Shown one piece after another: positions 35,814-46,789 of a DNA stretch of 64,000 nt; the stretch's first letter is position 1; the number at the start of each line of letters is the position of its first letter. The stretch is taken from assembly GCA_944472135.2 (NCBI GenBank), contig OX235265.1:434001-498000 (forward strand). Direction: 5' to 3'. The notes under the pieces were generated by a model, which did not search any database, was not told where the DNA came from, and worked only from the letters and a program-made list of their open reading frames with translations. The stretch is from Trichobilharzia regenti. Lineage: Eukaryota; Platyhelminthes; Trematoda; Strigeidida; Schistosomatidae. A program made the translations under genes and the position numbers.

Positions 35814-38800
35814 ATGCTTGTATCCATTGCGGACAGCATTGTGAAACTTCAAAAAATGACATCAGATGAAATTTCCGACGGTTACTTCTTATTATCAGTC
35901 ACTGGACAAATTGAAAAGGCGGATGTAAGCATAAAAATTATTCATCTTCTTAACAGTTTCCATTACATGATTACATCTGGTGCAAGTACTGTTTCGTATA
36001 TGGTCAAGATTGGATTAAAGTTGCAGTAAGGTGTTTACAAAGAATAATCCAATATTAGGGAGTAGATGAAGGGATGACACAGACATCCATCAAGGGCTTT
36101 CGGTGTAATCAAGAGAACAATTTGAATTTCCCTATTGATATTTCTTGGAAATCTACAAACCCTTTTGGTTGTATGTTTTTATGTGCCATTTTCATGAAAC
36201 ATTTAAAGGGCCCCAGATAGTTCTTCACGCTTATGGGGTTGATGTCTTTGGAAAAGATGTTATTAGAGGATACGGAGCAGTGCACATTCCAATGAAAATT
36301 GGTAGGTACGTACATCTGTGGTCTTCCGTGACATGTATTTAATACGAAATAGCACACTTCACTCATGTCTTCTGCGTTTGTCGTACAGTTATTTTGCAGA
36401 TGTAGCATAATATTTATGGTATTTGTCTCTCAAAGTAATTGCTTCAAGGAACTAAAGTTTTCTCACAGATCATTTTTTAAAAACAATTTATGCGAACCTA
36501 AGTGTCTTAATTTCGTTAAGGCAAAAAATATGGCGGAATTTCACGCGAAAGAACACCATGCCTACACCTTCTTCCGAAGATGCTGTTTAATAAAGCCATA
36601 ATGACGAAAATATTTAGCCCAGGGGATGCGCATTATGTGGTTGTGTTCTGTGAGCTGAGTGGTTTAATTGTGGCGCTTTCACTGTATTTCTACACAACAT
36701 CAAAATTGCTCACTTTACTGTGGGAAAGAAATCCCGAATTCCCGTGAACAATTGAACTGCATGATATTGTCTACTGGACGAAAATCTTTGACAGTCTTCA
36801 GTTCCTTTGTGAGTATTAAGTGAAATTCACCTGGTCTCACTGATCTACTAGTATTTTAGTCGGTTAAGGATCAAGTGTAGTATTTTAGTCAAAGTAGACC
36901 GAACATTTGTTGTTTTCTAATGGTGGCACCAAAACTAAGGTAACGCACCAATTCCTGAATAATGTCCTTATCGAATTCAGTGTCGTCGTTGCCATTTTAT
37001 CACGGTTAACTGAGACGCGTGTTTCTCAGTGGTTTGATTGAAGATTATGACACATCTTACTCCTAAGGTTCATGTGTAAGAACATTTTCTTAGGACGCTG
37101 TGGCGCATTTACCCTTCGGTTGTATGTTGAATTTTATTGAGGATATAACAATTGCTATCCTGGATTTATTTCTAGCTGCAATGTACAGCTTTCTGGCTTC
37201 TAAAACCACACCTACGTTGGGGCTGTAACCTGCAATCTTCCGTTTATATATCAGACTAGACATTGATTAGAGCATACAGAATCAAAATTAGACCAGGTTC
37301 GTCGCAACAACGCGGGTTAATTTACTATTTTCCTTTTCTAGTCCTAAAAATCCTAAATAATCTGTTAATTACTCTCTTAGTCACACGTGTGCTGGTGCGT
37401 TGTACCGAGGCTTAGTTTCACTCATCTTACTTTGTGTAGCAAAATAAACTGACATCCAAAGGTGAAGATTTCTGTGTTGATTCGCCAATCATTCCTGAGT
37501 AACTTTTTATGCAGATAGACGGTTGGAAGATTTGCTTGTTTATAGTTTTTTGTTTTTCATTGTTTGTGGCATACTGGTGGCCATCATTTAAGGGGAAGTG
37601 CAAAGTTAGCAGCTACGGAATCGATTTGGCAAACGTAGTCTTGTTTGGGATGTTTTTGATCAGATACGTAGTGAAATTCCCTAACTTCATTCCCGCATAA
37701 ACCTGTTTTCTATCTCATATTTCTTCGTCTATACTTTTTGGTGCTTATTCGAAATATGGTGTTTTGAATTGATTCGCTTTTGTGAGAAGTTATACATTGA
37801 TGAGTTAGTTGAGATATTCTTGATGATACTTAGTGACACAGTTTATATTTACTCTGACACACGAACATGTGCTCCACCTAAATGTGTCTAATGAATTAAC
37901 GAACATTTCGGTTGGCATCACTACTTTTAAGTATTGTTCACAATCCAAATAGCTGCTACTATAAACGAGGAAGTTTTATCTTCATGTTTAGAAAGTCTAT
38001 TAATTAAATTAGATAGAACTCCACAAATATCTTCATATGGTTAGAGCTTTTAAAATCTGTGATATACAGGAAATGTGGGAAGACAAGTTGGACTGAACTA
38101 CTGCATTCCTGTATTAACTTTATAGTTTGAAATACTACAGATTCCTCCCTACCTGTTACTGCTCGAGCTAATTTCATGTCCTGAACTTAATGATGTTTAT
38201 ATGGTGTGTTCTGACTAACCTGATGGAAACAGATTTAGAACTCTGCAGGTAAAACATTATGAGAGAGTATTTTTTTAGTGAAGAGAAGTAGCACATTGCA
38301 ACAATTTGTCTAAAAATCAACTCTGTGTATAAAAGATTTACAAATTTAAAAATATTCCAACTTAAAACTCATACATTAATCAAAGAAGAACTATGTGGCC
38401 TTAGAATATCCAGCAAAGTTATCTGATGGCCTCTGAAACGTTTTGAGATACAAAGAATAAAGGAGGCTAAAACGTTAGGTTTTAATCATCATATGGCCAA
38501 TACTAAATCACATCTTAACTACTGAAAGTGAGACGACCAAATGTTTCAACAAATGTAATTTATTTAGTGGTTACACGATTCACTGTTTGCCGACTTAATT
38601 TCAGTAATGATACGAAACATTCTTCTTACATACCGACTTGTATTACTCCATAACATTGAGTAGCTAGCTGGTTACCTGCCAGTGATTTAGTTTTTGGTAA
38701 AATATGACCATGGTGGACAATTAACAAGTAGTAACTATCCCTCAGGCAGTGCGAGTGCACAAAAAAACTGCAGGGTATAGAGTACTGATGATAAATTCTC

Positions 38801-41180
38801 AAATGATGTAGACATATTAGCTGGTGACACTACAGAATTCCATTGATTTTTATGACTTAAGAAATGTTGGTTGGAAAATTTTTAGAATCGTACAAAATCT
38901 AGAAATGGACAGATCAGGACACAATATTAGTCTGCAAACACACTGACTGCTCAATGGAGGCGTACAGTTAGTTTTCGTTTAAGCCCAATTAGGCTTGTCA
39001 GTCAAACATTAAAGGTTCTCAGCAGAAGGGACAGAATTCGATAGGGATGGGGAAGATTTATACAATTTACATTATCCTAGCAGACCTAAATATTAACTCT
39101 AATTTTCAACAAAATAATGTTACCTTTAATCACGCCTTGGACTAATTCACTTTCAAACAAGCTACTAACTTTATCCGTCTCGTATTACTTTCAACTAGCA
39201 GTCAGCCGTAAGCCATATAGTCCGAGAGCTTTATTAAAACCCTTAATATCCGTCATTTTACGAAGATTTCCTTTTTAATTTTGTGAACTAATACCTGCTT
39301 ATCTGACTCATAATTGAAGTAAACAGACTTTGAAAATTGCCTAAAGAGGTCTGTGCACTGTGCAGCATGTGTTACCTTGGGAGTTCTAATGCATTATTTG
39401 TCTAGGATCTCTCGGAATTTTTGGATTAATTACCACTTTTTTTGAATTTTTGTTTGTGATTATTGTGTAACTTTCGAAAGAGATCTTACCGTGCTAGGTA
39501 TGTCTTATAATAAGGAAAATATTGTAAAAATGAATTTGGTTATATCTTGAAACATGTCATATTTATATCTATAGTTTTTGACCATGAGTTCCGAAAATCG
39601 GTTAGTGTAACCGGTATAAAAAGTAAAACAAAGAGAATTTCAGCTTGGGCAAAACTTTTTCATTTTTGTGAATTTCCCTAAACTTTCAAATATTATGAAA
39701 TGAATACATACAGTGGTTGGTCAGTAAGGTGTAACTCTAACGGGAGAAGATAAGAGATCTTGTAACGGACCTCTTTATTAAGGAAAAACACGTCATATTC
39801 TTAGCTATGCTAAAGTCTGGCTGGGTTAGAGAAGAATAAATTGTTCTGGTGAGTTTATTTCATATTCTCAAGGTAAACTAAATCAAAATTTGACGAATAG
39901 ACACTTCTGTCTCTGTAGTTATTGACTTAACATGTTGATTTCAGTTTTGGTCGCTTCCTATCCATGTCCATCGTGTCACATAACTATTGTCATTTGCCCA
40001 GCCTTTATTTTAAGCTGAGTTCCATCAGTCAAGTTCTCTATGCAGTCACCAAGCTGGCTAACTGGCCATAGAGGTACGTTTGGAACTTATGTCAGGTGAT
40101 TGGAGGCGAATACTGTCAGCATAACTCAATAGTGCCTTTCCTGAATAATTCTAACGCAAGTTGAAATGGGCTTTAATCCATCAGTGCATATCAGCCACCT
40201 ATGAGGTTAAAGATATGCCTTGCTGACAAGTGCCAAATAGCTACGAAACACGGGCCTCAATTTTTTCTGCCTCCGACCACATGGAAAACATATATGTATA
40301 TGATTGTATGGAGGATTTAATCATGAGCTGAAATCAGTTAGAGAACCACTGGAAAACCTGGGAGTACTGGACAGCTGTTTCGTCCTAGTTTAGGACTCCT
40401 CAGCAGTACACTAGGACGAAACAGCTGTCCAGTACTCCCAGGTTTTCCAGTGGTTCTCTAACTGATGTCAGCCCATGATTAAATCCTCCATACAATCAAA
40501 CCAAATCCCTACAAAACCAACACTTGAAAATATATGTACATATTTCTTGATATTTCTAGCATTTTCTAATATGCTTATTCATTCCTCCTAATGCATCGAC
40601 TAATTTTAACAACTATAATCATGACAACTCACCACCTTATTACTACCCTCTTTCTTGAAAAATTGAATGCAGATTCACTTGTATAGCTAAAGCAAATGAA
40701 TTCAGGTACTGGTTTGTAGGGATTTGATTTATTGATTACAGGATTTCATCATGAGCTGACATCAGATAGAAAACCATTGGAAAACCAACAGATGAAATTG
40801 GACAGCTGTCTCTTCCTAGTGTAAAATTCTTGAGCAGTACACACCCACCACAGGGTAGTTTGAACCCAGAACCTTCTGGTTACAAAGCGAGCTAATACAT
40901 CACTAAGCCACTGGGACCCGATCCAATACCCATTTCATGAATTCCAACTTCTGCCAATTCAGGACATAGCACCGAAAACAGTCTATTCTCTAAGCTGCTT
41001 GTTTTTTTTCATAACTATATGTTTTTCGTCTAATTTATTTTTTATTTAGCCACCGAAGAAGAGTAGCTATGTTTGTACCACAGTCATCTTCAAAACTGAT
41101 GAAGCTGAACGCTTGGTTGACAGGGAAAAGACCAGAATTCCTTAATCCAAAAGTTATAGCCAGTGGTGATGGCCGTGGAG
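35814..41180 (+). CDS. B9D1: B9D1, B9-domain protein of the ciliary transition zone (3' end not found)
   Basis: B9D1 belongs to the MKS/B9 complex that gates the ciliary transition zone. Exons: 35814-35924, 35957-36025, 36059-36170, 36209-36305 and 41050-41180. The first three introns are 32, 33 and 38 bp; the fourth is 4744 bp and full of repeats. Phases join cleanly: exon 4 ends AG and exon 5 supplies C. The B9 domain reads [68 protein letters not shown], then in exon 5 [20 protein letters not shown] and [19 protein letters not shown]. About 173 residues are accounted for; family members are ~200, so one short C-terminal exon (the 'SQG.VTL.FNVV' part) is missing from my reading. The start could instead be the Met at residue 15 (MTSDEISDG), which would match the usual short N-terminus. 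Confidence 0.9.
36949..40289. other. B9D1 intron 4, first part; no other feature
   Basis: Non-duplicated intronic sequence. A 63-codon open stretch at 37509-37700 is hydrophobic but resembles nothing known. No mobile element was recognised before 40290. Confidence 0.4.
40290..40515. mobile_element. Palindromic Sm-alpha-like SINE (head-to-head halves)
   Basis: Two inverted copies of the 3' body of an Sm-alpha-like hammerhead SINE meet head to head: minus-oriented arm ~40300-40409 and plus-oriented arm ~40411-40510. Arms share 'ggaggatttaatcatgagct' and its complement. The minus arm extends further and includes the whole ribozyme; the plus arm begins inside it at ctaggacgaaac. The tRNA-like promoter head is absent from both arms. 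The element lies in B9D1 intron 4. Confidence 0.8.
40364..40409 (-). ncRNA. Hammerhead ribozyme, type I, complete core
   Basis: Read on the minus strand, 46 nt: stem I strand GTACTG, core CTGAGGA (CUGANGA), stem II GTCC...GGAC with loop TAAACTA, core GAAA, minimal stem III CAG/CTG, cleavage triplet ending GTC, and stem I return strand CAGTAC. All conserved core positions and all stems are satisfied. The very short stem III is typical of schistosome and PLE hammerheads, which may need dimers for efficient cleavage. Expected cut is after the C at plus position ~40370. Confidence 0.85.
40730..40930 (-). mobile_element. Sm-alpha-like hammerhead SINE, decayed
   Basis: Minus-strand full-type copy: a tRNA-like head near 40860-40925 (ggtcccagtggcttagtgat, then GGTTCAAAC as B-box-like), hammerhead region at ~40795-40835, and 3' body to 40735. 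The core is mutated (CTCAAGA for CUGANGA, GAGA for GAAA), so the ribozyme should be dead. Confidence 0.7.
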
Positions 41181-41919
41181 GTTAGCAAGCTTTTTAAATA
41201 TATTCATATTCTTATTTACACCTTAAAAGATGGTGGTACTTACTATTCTTAGATGTCTGTCTCTTTGGTAACCTTACCAGACTATGTATTATGGCTGTAG
41301 TGTTGTCACAAGTGGAATTCTGTATAGATTCCATTTACCACTGTATTATTCCACACTCACAAATACACAACTTATGAGTATATATAATAATTCACAAGAA
41401 GATAGGAGTTCATATTGTATCCAAGATTTATGTGAAACATTCTCAAGAGAACCAAGTGAGATTATGAAATTAACCTCTACTGGAATTTAAACATTCTGTT
41501 TTGCTACTTATTAGAGCTTTTGGTTGAAACCTGTTCACTACTAACTGATCTATCTACTCTACTACAATTTGTATATATGCCTATATACTAAGTTTTGAAA
41601 CTTTAGAAAACGGGATTTATTCATTTCTTAGGAATACTGTTTCAAGAATTTTATGCAGCCGGTACGCTTTATTAATTTGAATAAAGAAAGAACGAATGCA
41701 TTTACAGGATATTACGAGCCGGTTACATTTTGTGGATTCTCTTCAGCTGCGTACATCCTGAATAAATAAATTACAAAATTTTCCAAGCATACTTTATACA
41801 ATAACTTCAAGTTATAGACAGAAAGTATCAGCAACATAATTTCAAAAGTGATGTTGTGAGTAGACAATTATTTAGTATTAAAAAAGTAACTATTTACACA
41901 ATAAAACAAATCACGTATG
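41181..41919. other. B9D1 downstream intron or 3' region
   Basis: Follows the exon 5 donor GTTAGC. I looked for the last B9D1 exon and did not find a convincing one. Polyadenylation-like AATAAA strings occur near 41690 and 41760. Confidence 0.35.
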
Positions 41920-43335
41920 TCAGCGAAGAGTCTCTTTTCGGCGAATTCATTTTCTTAGCTGTACAATCGCAAATATACATATGTGTTGTTTTGTATGTAT
42001 GTGTACATTAAGTTTGTCAAACAAAATTACAATTGGTTACGATTACTTTTAACTAAACAGGTGAAGGTTGGTAATACAGGTCAAGAAAATCAAGTGTTAA
42101 TGAAACTAGAGTAGTAACAAATGTGATGAGTTGTCACAAACAGTTGTTAAAAGAAGTTATGTAGTCATAATATGAATAGTTTGATGAGTGAGTTTTACTC
42201 AGGATGCACATAGAAACAAAGTAGATAATACGAAACTATGTAAGAGATCTAAGTGAAAAGAAGAATTATAAGCAATTACAGAACAGGCAAAGAAAGCAAA
42301 TTAAGTCATCAAAATATAAAAATAAATCAATAAAAACTCAAAACAAATCAAAACATTGTTACCATGAAAGTAGAAGTGGTTGAGTAATCTTCTTTTGTAT
42401 GCACAGCTCCAGTTTTTCCATGTGAATGGGCAGAGCTTCAGCGATACAAAGGAGACGAAACCGTATTGCCTTTGATAAGTTATTCTTGACTCTGTATATT
42501 ACTTTGAAGGAGGCGTTTGTTGAAATGCAATGATCAGTGTTAATCAGGTGTTCAATTATAGCACTCCTTATAGCACCACTATTGCCTTTTCGCAAACATG
42601 CTGGATAGTGCTCTTGAATCCTCTTGGTCAGGGTCGAGCGGGTCGAACGACCGATGTACCTGTCTGGATCCACAGCAGCAGATGAACTGATATATGCACA
42701 TAGAAGTGACCAGATGCGGGATATTGTCCTTGGGGCTTCTGCAGATCAGTGGGTGACTGGAGAACACTATTCTTAGCGTTGCTGCAAAGAATGTTCTTCT
42801 CAGAGATGATGTGATCCTTCTCTTGAGAATATCGCTTGCTAAATCTCCCTTGAAATCCAAGTTCATGTAGAGTTTCTTTTTAGGCGCAGTTAAAGTTTCG
42901 TTTTTCCGAATTATTGGTTTCATATTTTTGTCGATAAATCTTATTGGGTATCCATTTTGGATGAAGATTTCTCTTAGAATATCTAATTGTGTTTCCAGAA
43001 CGTCGGAACTACAGATGTGTCGGATGCGGGTGGCAAGTGATTTAATTAAATTTCGCTTTTGTTGAATGGGTACCCGGATATAGAAGCTTGTTAGTTGACC
43101 ATTCCACGTAGGTTTTCTATGGACTGATCTTCTTAGGCTCCCATTAGCTCTTCTTGTCAGTTTCACATCCAGAAACGGAATTTTTGACTCGTTCTCCATT
43201 TCAAGAGTGAATTTTATTGCTGGATGGCAATTGTTAAATGTCTTCAGCAGTAAATTGGGGTTGTTGTCGTTGTCACAATTATTTATACAATAATTAGACA
43301 AAGAGGTAGAATTCAAATTTCTTTTTAAAACAAGT
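41920..43335 (-). pseudogene. Penelope-like element: RT C-terminus and GIY-YIG endonuclease
   Basis: Minus-strand PLE, 5' truncated. 43316-42579 covers the RT thumb with KIPFLDVKLTRRANGSL, HRKPTWNGQLTSFYI and KRNLIKSLATRIRHICS, then the linker and MCIYQFICCCG. A frameshift leads into 42673-42359, with YIGRSTRSTLTKRIQEH, IRSAIIEHLINTDHC and LLCIAEALPIHMEKLEL, the GIY-YIG endonuclease pattern of PLEs. The 3' UTR extends to ~41920 and shares the 'gaagagtctcttttcggcg' block with the copy at 46110. PLEs insert by TPRT using this endonuclease; this copy is non-functional. Confidence 0.85.
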
Positions 43336-43499
43336 ACGGGTTAAAAACAGAATACAAGACAGAACAACAGAGTGGATTTACACATATTTTGATGGAGATT
43401 TCAGGAGGGTGGGGGTGAATAGTGAAGTAAAATTATAAAATAATTTAATTTAGTAAATTAAGAACCTTAATAGTGAGTTCAACTCAGTGAATGAAAATC

Positions 43500-44340
43500 A
43501 AAACCAAGACTGAGTGGAATGTTATGCAACAAAACAAAATACAAAAGCCTACGAACAAAACAATTACAATTACCAGGGTTGTGGGAGATTATTCACACTA
43601 TCTTTCTGTATGCATAGGTTGGGTCGAAGTCTTTTGATGGCAATGGCTTCTGTGAACCAAAGTAACCATGGTTTTCTTTGTGTATTGATTATTTTGAAAG
43701 CCAGACTAATATCTACTGTATGTCCTATGTCAGTTGGGTGTCTGGTGATTATAATTGAGAACACTTTGTTGCCTTTCAAGAGGAGACTTCTAAGATTATG
43801 CTCGAAGAATTTAGCAGACGCTGTTCTCTTAGTCCTCCCTAAGTAATTGCTGCTTCAGGTGTATGTGAGTTGGTGAATGCAGTTGGAATTGACGTGCGGA
43901 GCAAGATACTTATCTACTTTTGACGAGCAAATTGTGTTATAAAGTGGAATGAGTCTGAAGGTGGAAAATATTCTTTTCAATGCATCTTTAATCTTGTTTT
44001 CCATTCGTGTGAATACTTCTTCACATTTGCACATTAGGTAGATAAAAACAGGTTTTTTTCTAACTATTATGGGTTTTGGTCTAGGTGGGTTTTTCTTCCC
44101 ATATTTTGAGATGAACTTTCAAAGATATCCATTTTCGGTAAGGGTCTTTTCTATGACTACAAGTTCCCCTTCGATCTTATTTTTTGAACAAAATACCCTA
44201 GCTCTGCTGAAGAGCGTTTTTTACCAGGCTCATTTTGTAGCCGATGAGTTCGTATCATCCTGCATATATGTTTGTTCTTTCTTTATTCAAACTTTTGGAA
44301 TAGTTGCTATGTTTAACTATCTTTTGACTAATCAACAATA
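43500..44340 (-). pseudogene. Second PLE lineage, endonuclease part
   Basis: Minus-strand PLE fragment of a different lineage. Conceptual translation between ~43990 and 43570 gives RIFSTFRLIPLYNTICSSKV, APHVNSNCIHQLTYT, then LLLKGNKVFSIIITRHPTDI and FTEAIAIKRLRPNLCIQK, following the order linker, Cys/His knuckle, endonuclease, C-terminal 'EA.AI' block. It is broken by stops and a frameshift. 44341-44069 may be its upstream part, but this is weak. Confidence 0.7.
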
Positions 44341-44559
44341 ACCGCAAGAATACGAACGTCATCCTAATAAGTGTGTCATATGTAAACCTATTTGAATAAG
44401 CTAAATGTTTAGATAGTTTAATCACCCAGAAGAACACAAAGTCATAACTTTAGAAAATGAATGTTTGTCTCCATGACATACAGAAGGGTGTGAAATATCC
44501 GGATGTTAAATAACTGACGAATTAATTTTTTTACGTAATACAACAATTCGAAAGCTACA

Positions 44560-44935
44560 GACTTTGATTTACAGTTGCCTTCGGTGCGTGCTGAAGGTCA
44601 GGAGACCAGATAGGATTAGTGACAAGAAAGTTTGTCAACGAACTACTCAAGAACCTACTGCACAACGATTATGAAGAAAAAATGGAGACGGACTGTGTAC
44701 AGCGTTGAGTGATATCATGCACTAGGCCTTCGAGTGAAATGGTGGTAGTAATCGACGAGTTAGGATTGGGTCCAAGTGGGATATGGAGGAGGGTGTGTGA
44801 GGAGGAGATGAGGGCTTACAGACATCGTGGAGGCGGTTAGCAGGAATGAAGAGGACACGATGAAATGGACATGTGTGGCTTAAGTCCTATATTTCATTCA
44901 GAACCCAAGAGGATTATAAATAATGAAATAATTAC
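44560..44935 (+). mobile_element. Divergent RTE LINE 3' fragment
   Basis: Plus-strand copy of the RTE C-terminal region and 3' end: 'gaagaaaaaatggagacgga' corresponds to the RKKWRW block and 'gtgaggaggagatgagggct' to the CEEEMKA block. Heavily decayed. Confidence 0.7.
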
Positions 44936-44984
44936 GACGGTCATCATTATAGAGTCTCCATTACTTTGATTGGACGCGAGATAG

Positions 44985-45120
44985 TCTAGTCTTTGTTTGA
45001 TTCAAAGTGAATCCTATCAGTCAACTTTGTAATTTAACCACCATATTAGGTGGATCACTGTCACGGTGCAGTCTGATCTGTTATTGTTAGATGGTTGGAA
45101 GGGATCGGAGGGAAGTTTTG
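44985..45120 (+). repeat. Dispersed repeat, copy 1
   Basis: Shares 'taaccaccat.ataggtgg', 'tcacggtgca' and 'ttagat.gttgga' in the same order and spacing with 63840-63960. No coding potential and no tRNA-like boxes recognised; family unknown. Confidence 0.55.
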
Positions 45121-45735
45121 AACCTGCTAGATTTCAGTCTTCACTGTACAAAGGGACAGACACATGACATTACTTACTACATACAGTCTAACCAAAGTTT
45201 TCACTACAGTCCTAAAGGAAGTGAATTGCGAGCCCAAATAGCACAGTTGTATCATCTCTGGTTGCAGTGCTTGGCGACCTAAGTTCGAGTCTGTGAGGGG
45301 ACACCACATCCTTTAAATGTGTCAGCAGGCATGAAACCTAGATTCAAGGCTTTCTAACGATTGCTTCCAACCACGTTATAACAACAAAGTCTTCATTGCC
45401 ATTTATTAAACTATTTTCTATTCTAGTGTGAATGTTCAAATACGATATATAACAGATGCTTCTTGAAGCACCATTTTTATGTTTTCATATTGAATTGATA
45501 TCAGTCCGTGATCACAGCATAAAAACAAATCTAATCCTTTCAAACCAAATATAGTAAATTAATCAGATGCTCGCTAGTGACCTGTTACAGGACAGAGTTT
45601 CCTGGAGTTCTAGTGAGAAGTCGTCACTGGTGAGGTCCATCCAGTAAAGTGTGAGGATGGATGTCCCACATATGACATTAGTTGATATTAGCGCTAAATC
45701 ACGAATCGGCAAAAGTTAGAAATCATAGGCTAGCC

Positions 45736-45960
45736 ATCGAATCGGGTCCCGGTGGCTGAATGACAGACGAGCTTGCCTTGTAACCGGAAGGTCCCGCATT
45801 CGATTCCCCTGTGGTGGGTGCATACTGCCGATGATTTCCAAACTAGGCTGGAGAAACAGCTGTCCAGTACTCCCTGTGGCTGGTTTTCAATGGTTCACTA
45901 ACTGATATCAATCCGTGGTCAAACTCGTCAACAGAAATCTCATCATTTGAATGTACAATA
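45736..45960 (+). mobile_element. Sm-alpha-like hammerhead SINE
   Basis: Plus-strand copy with recognisable architecture: tRNA-like Pol III head (ggtggctgaatgac A-box region; ATTCGATTCCCC B-box region near 45798), hammerhead region 45823-45870, and the 3' body (gttttcaatggttcactaac). The ribozyme keeps GAAACAGCTGTC and stem I but the core reads CCGATGA instead of CTGATGA, which should abolish cleavage. Confidence 0.8.
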
Positions 45961-46109
45961 GCTGGTAAAATATTACCCTAGTTAAAGTCTTTATTCATGG
46001 CTATGAAGATGTTATTAAATATTCACATAAAACTATCTATCATCCCACTAGTTATATGTATGTTATTATTATTCCCTTGATTTTCAATTGGCACATTGAG
46101 CTTTAATAG

Positions 46110-46745
46110 AGAGAAGACCGGTGGTGCAGTGAAGAGTCTCTTTTCGGCGGCGAATTCATTTTCACAGCTGTGCAGTGGCAAATATATACAGTTATTTTGT
46201 TTATGTGTACATTGAATTTGTCAAAAGGAAATACAATGAGCAAGTTTTTGGTTGAGTTAAGTAATAAAAAAAAGCGTTCAGAGTAATTGAATGTTGATAT
46301 AAGAGGGTAGTAACAAAAGTAATGAGTTGTCACAAATGATTTTTAAAGAAGAGTTACGCGGTAGCATAAACAGTTTAATGAAAAAGTTGTGCTCAGGGTG
46401 AACGTGGAAACCAAATAAAATTACCTTAAAGTTTTGAGTAGTTAGAAAATTCGAGCAGATAAGCAAAAGTTAAGTCAAATCAGCGGAGTTGCCACCATGA
46501 TAGTAAAAGTAGCTGAATTATTTTCTTTTGTATGGTTAGTTCCGGTTCTTCAGACTGAATGACTAGGGCTTCTGCAATGCAAAGAAGATGGAGACGTATT
46601 GACTTAGGCATGTTGTTCTTCACTTTGTAGAATACTTTGAAGGAGGCGAATGTTGAGATGGAATGATCACTGATGACGAGATGTTCAATTATTTCACTCC
46701 TTATACGGCCACTACTTCCCTTAATAATCAATCCACTCTTTAATG
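46110..46745 (-). pseudogene. PLE copy, endonuclease C-terminus and 3' UTR
   Basis: Minus strand. 46731-46480 encodes IKGSSGRIRSEIIEHLVISD and LLCIAEALVIQSEEPELTIQ, aligning with the end of the PLE at 41920-43335; the 3' UTR 'gaagagtctcttttcggcgg' near 46130-46150 is shared. 5' truncated. Confidence 0.75.
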
Positions 46746-46789
46746 TCTCTTCTAGTTAGCTCTAAGATTGTCTTCAACACTACGGCGTA

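Larger units (their letters stand above)
30247..36948. repeat. 6.7-kb direct tandem duplication, copy B
   Basis: 6702-bp second unit. The 18-bp net length difference from copy A comes mainly from small indels inside the RTE (near 32775, 33236, 33421 and 34306). Copy B is contiguous with B9D1 exon 5 downstream, so it carries the copy of exons 1-4 that can make the longer transcript. Confidence 0.9.

Noticed and set aside
37509..37700. Hydrophobic 63-codon frame as a small membrane protein gene
   Set aside because: Lies in a B9D1 intron, no homologue recognised, no duplicate or splice context; length is within chance for AT-rich DNA.
41635..41690. Last B9D1 exon after a TTAG acceptor
   Set aside because: Splicing there gives a short tail ending in a stop with no resemblance to the conserved C-terminal strand; left unassigned.
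45823..45870. Active hammerhead ribozyme in the plus-strand SINE
   Set aside because: The core reads CCGATGA, losing a conserved U of CUGANGA, so cleavage is not expected.
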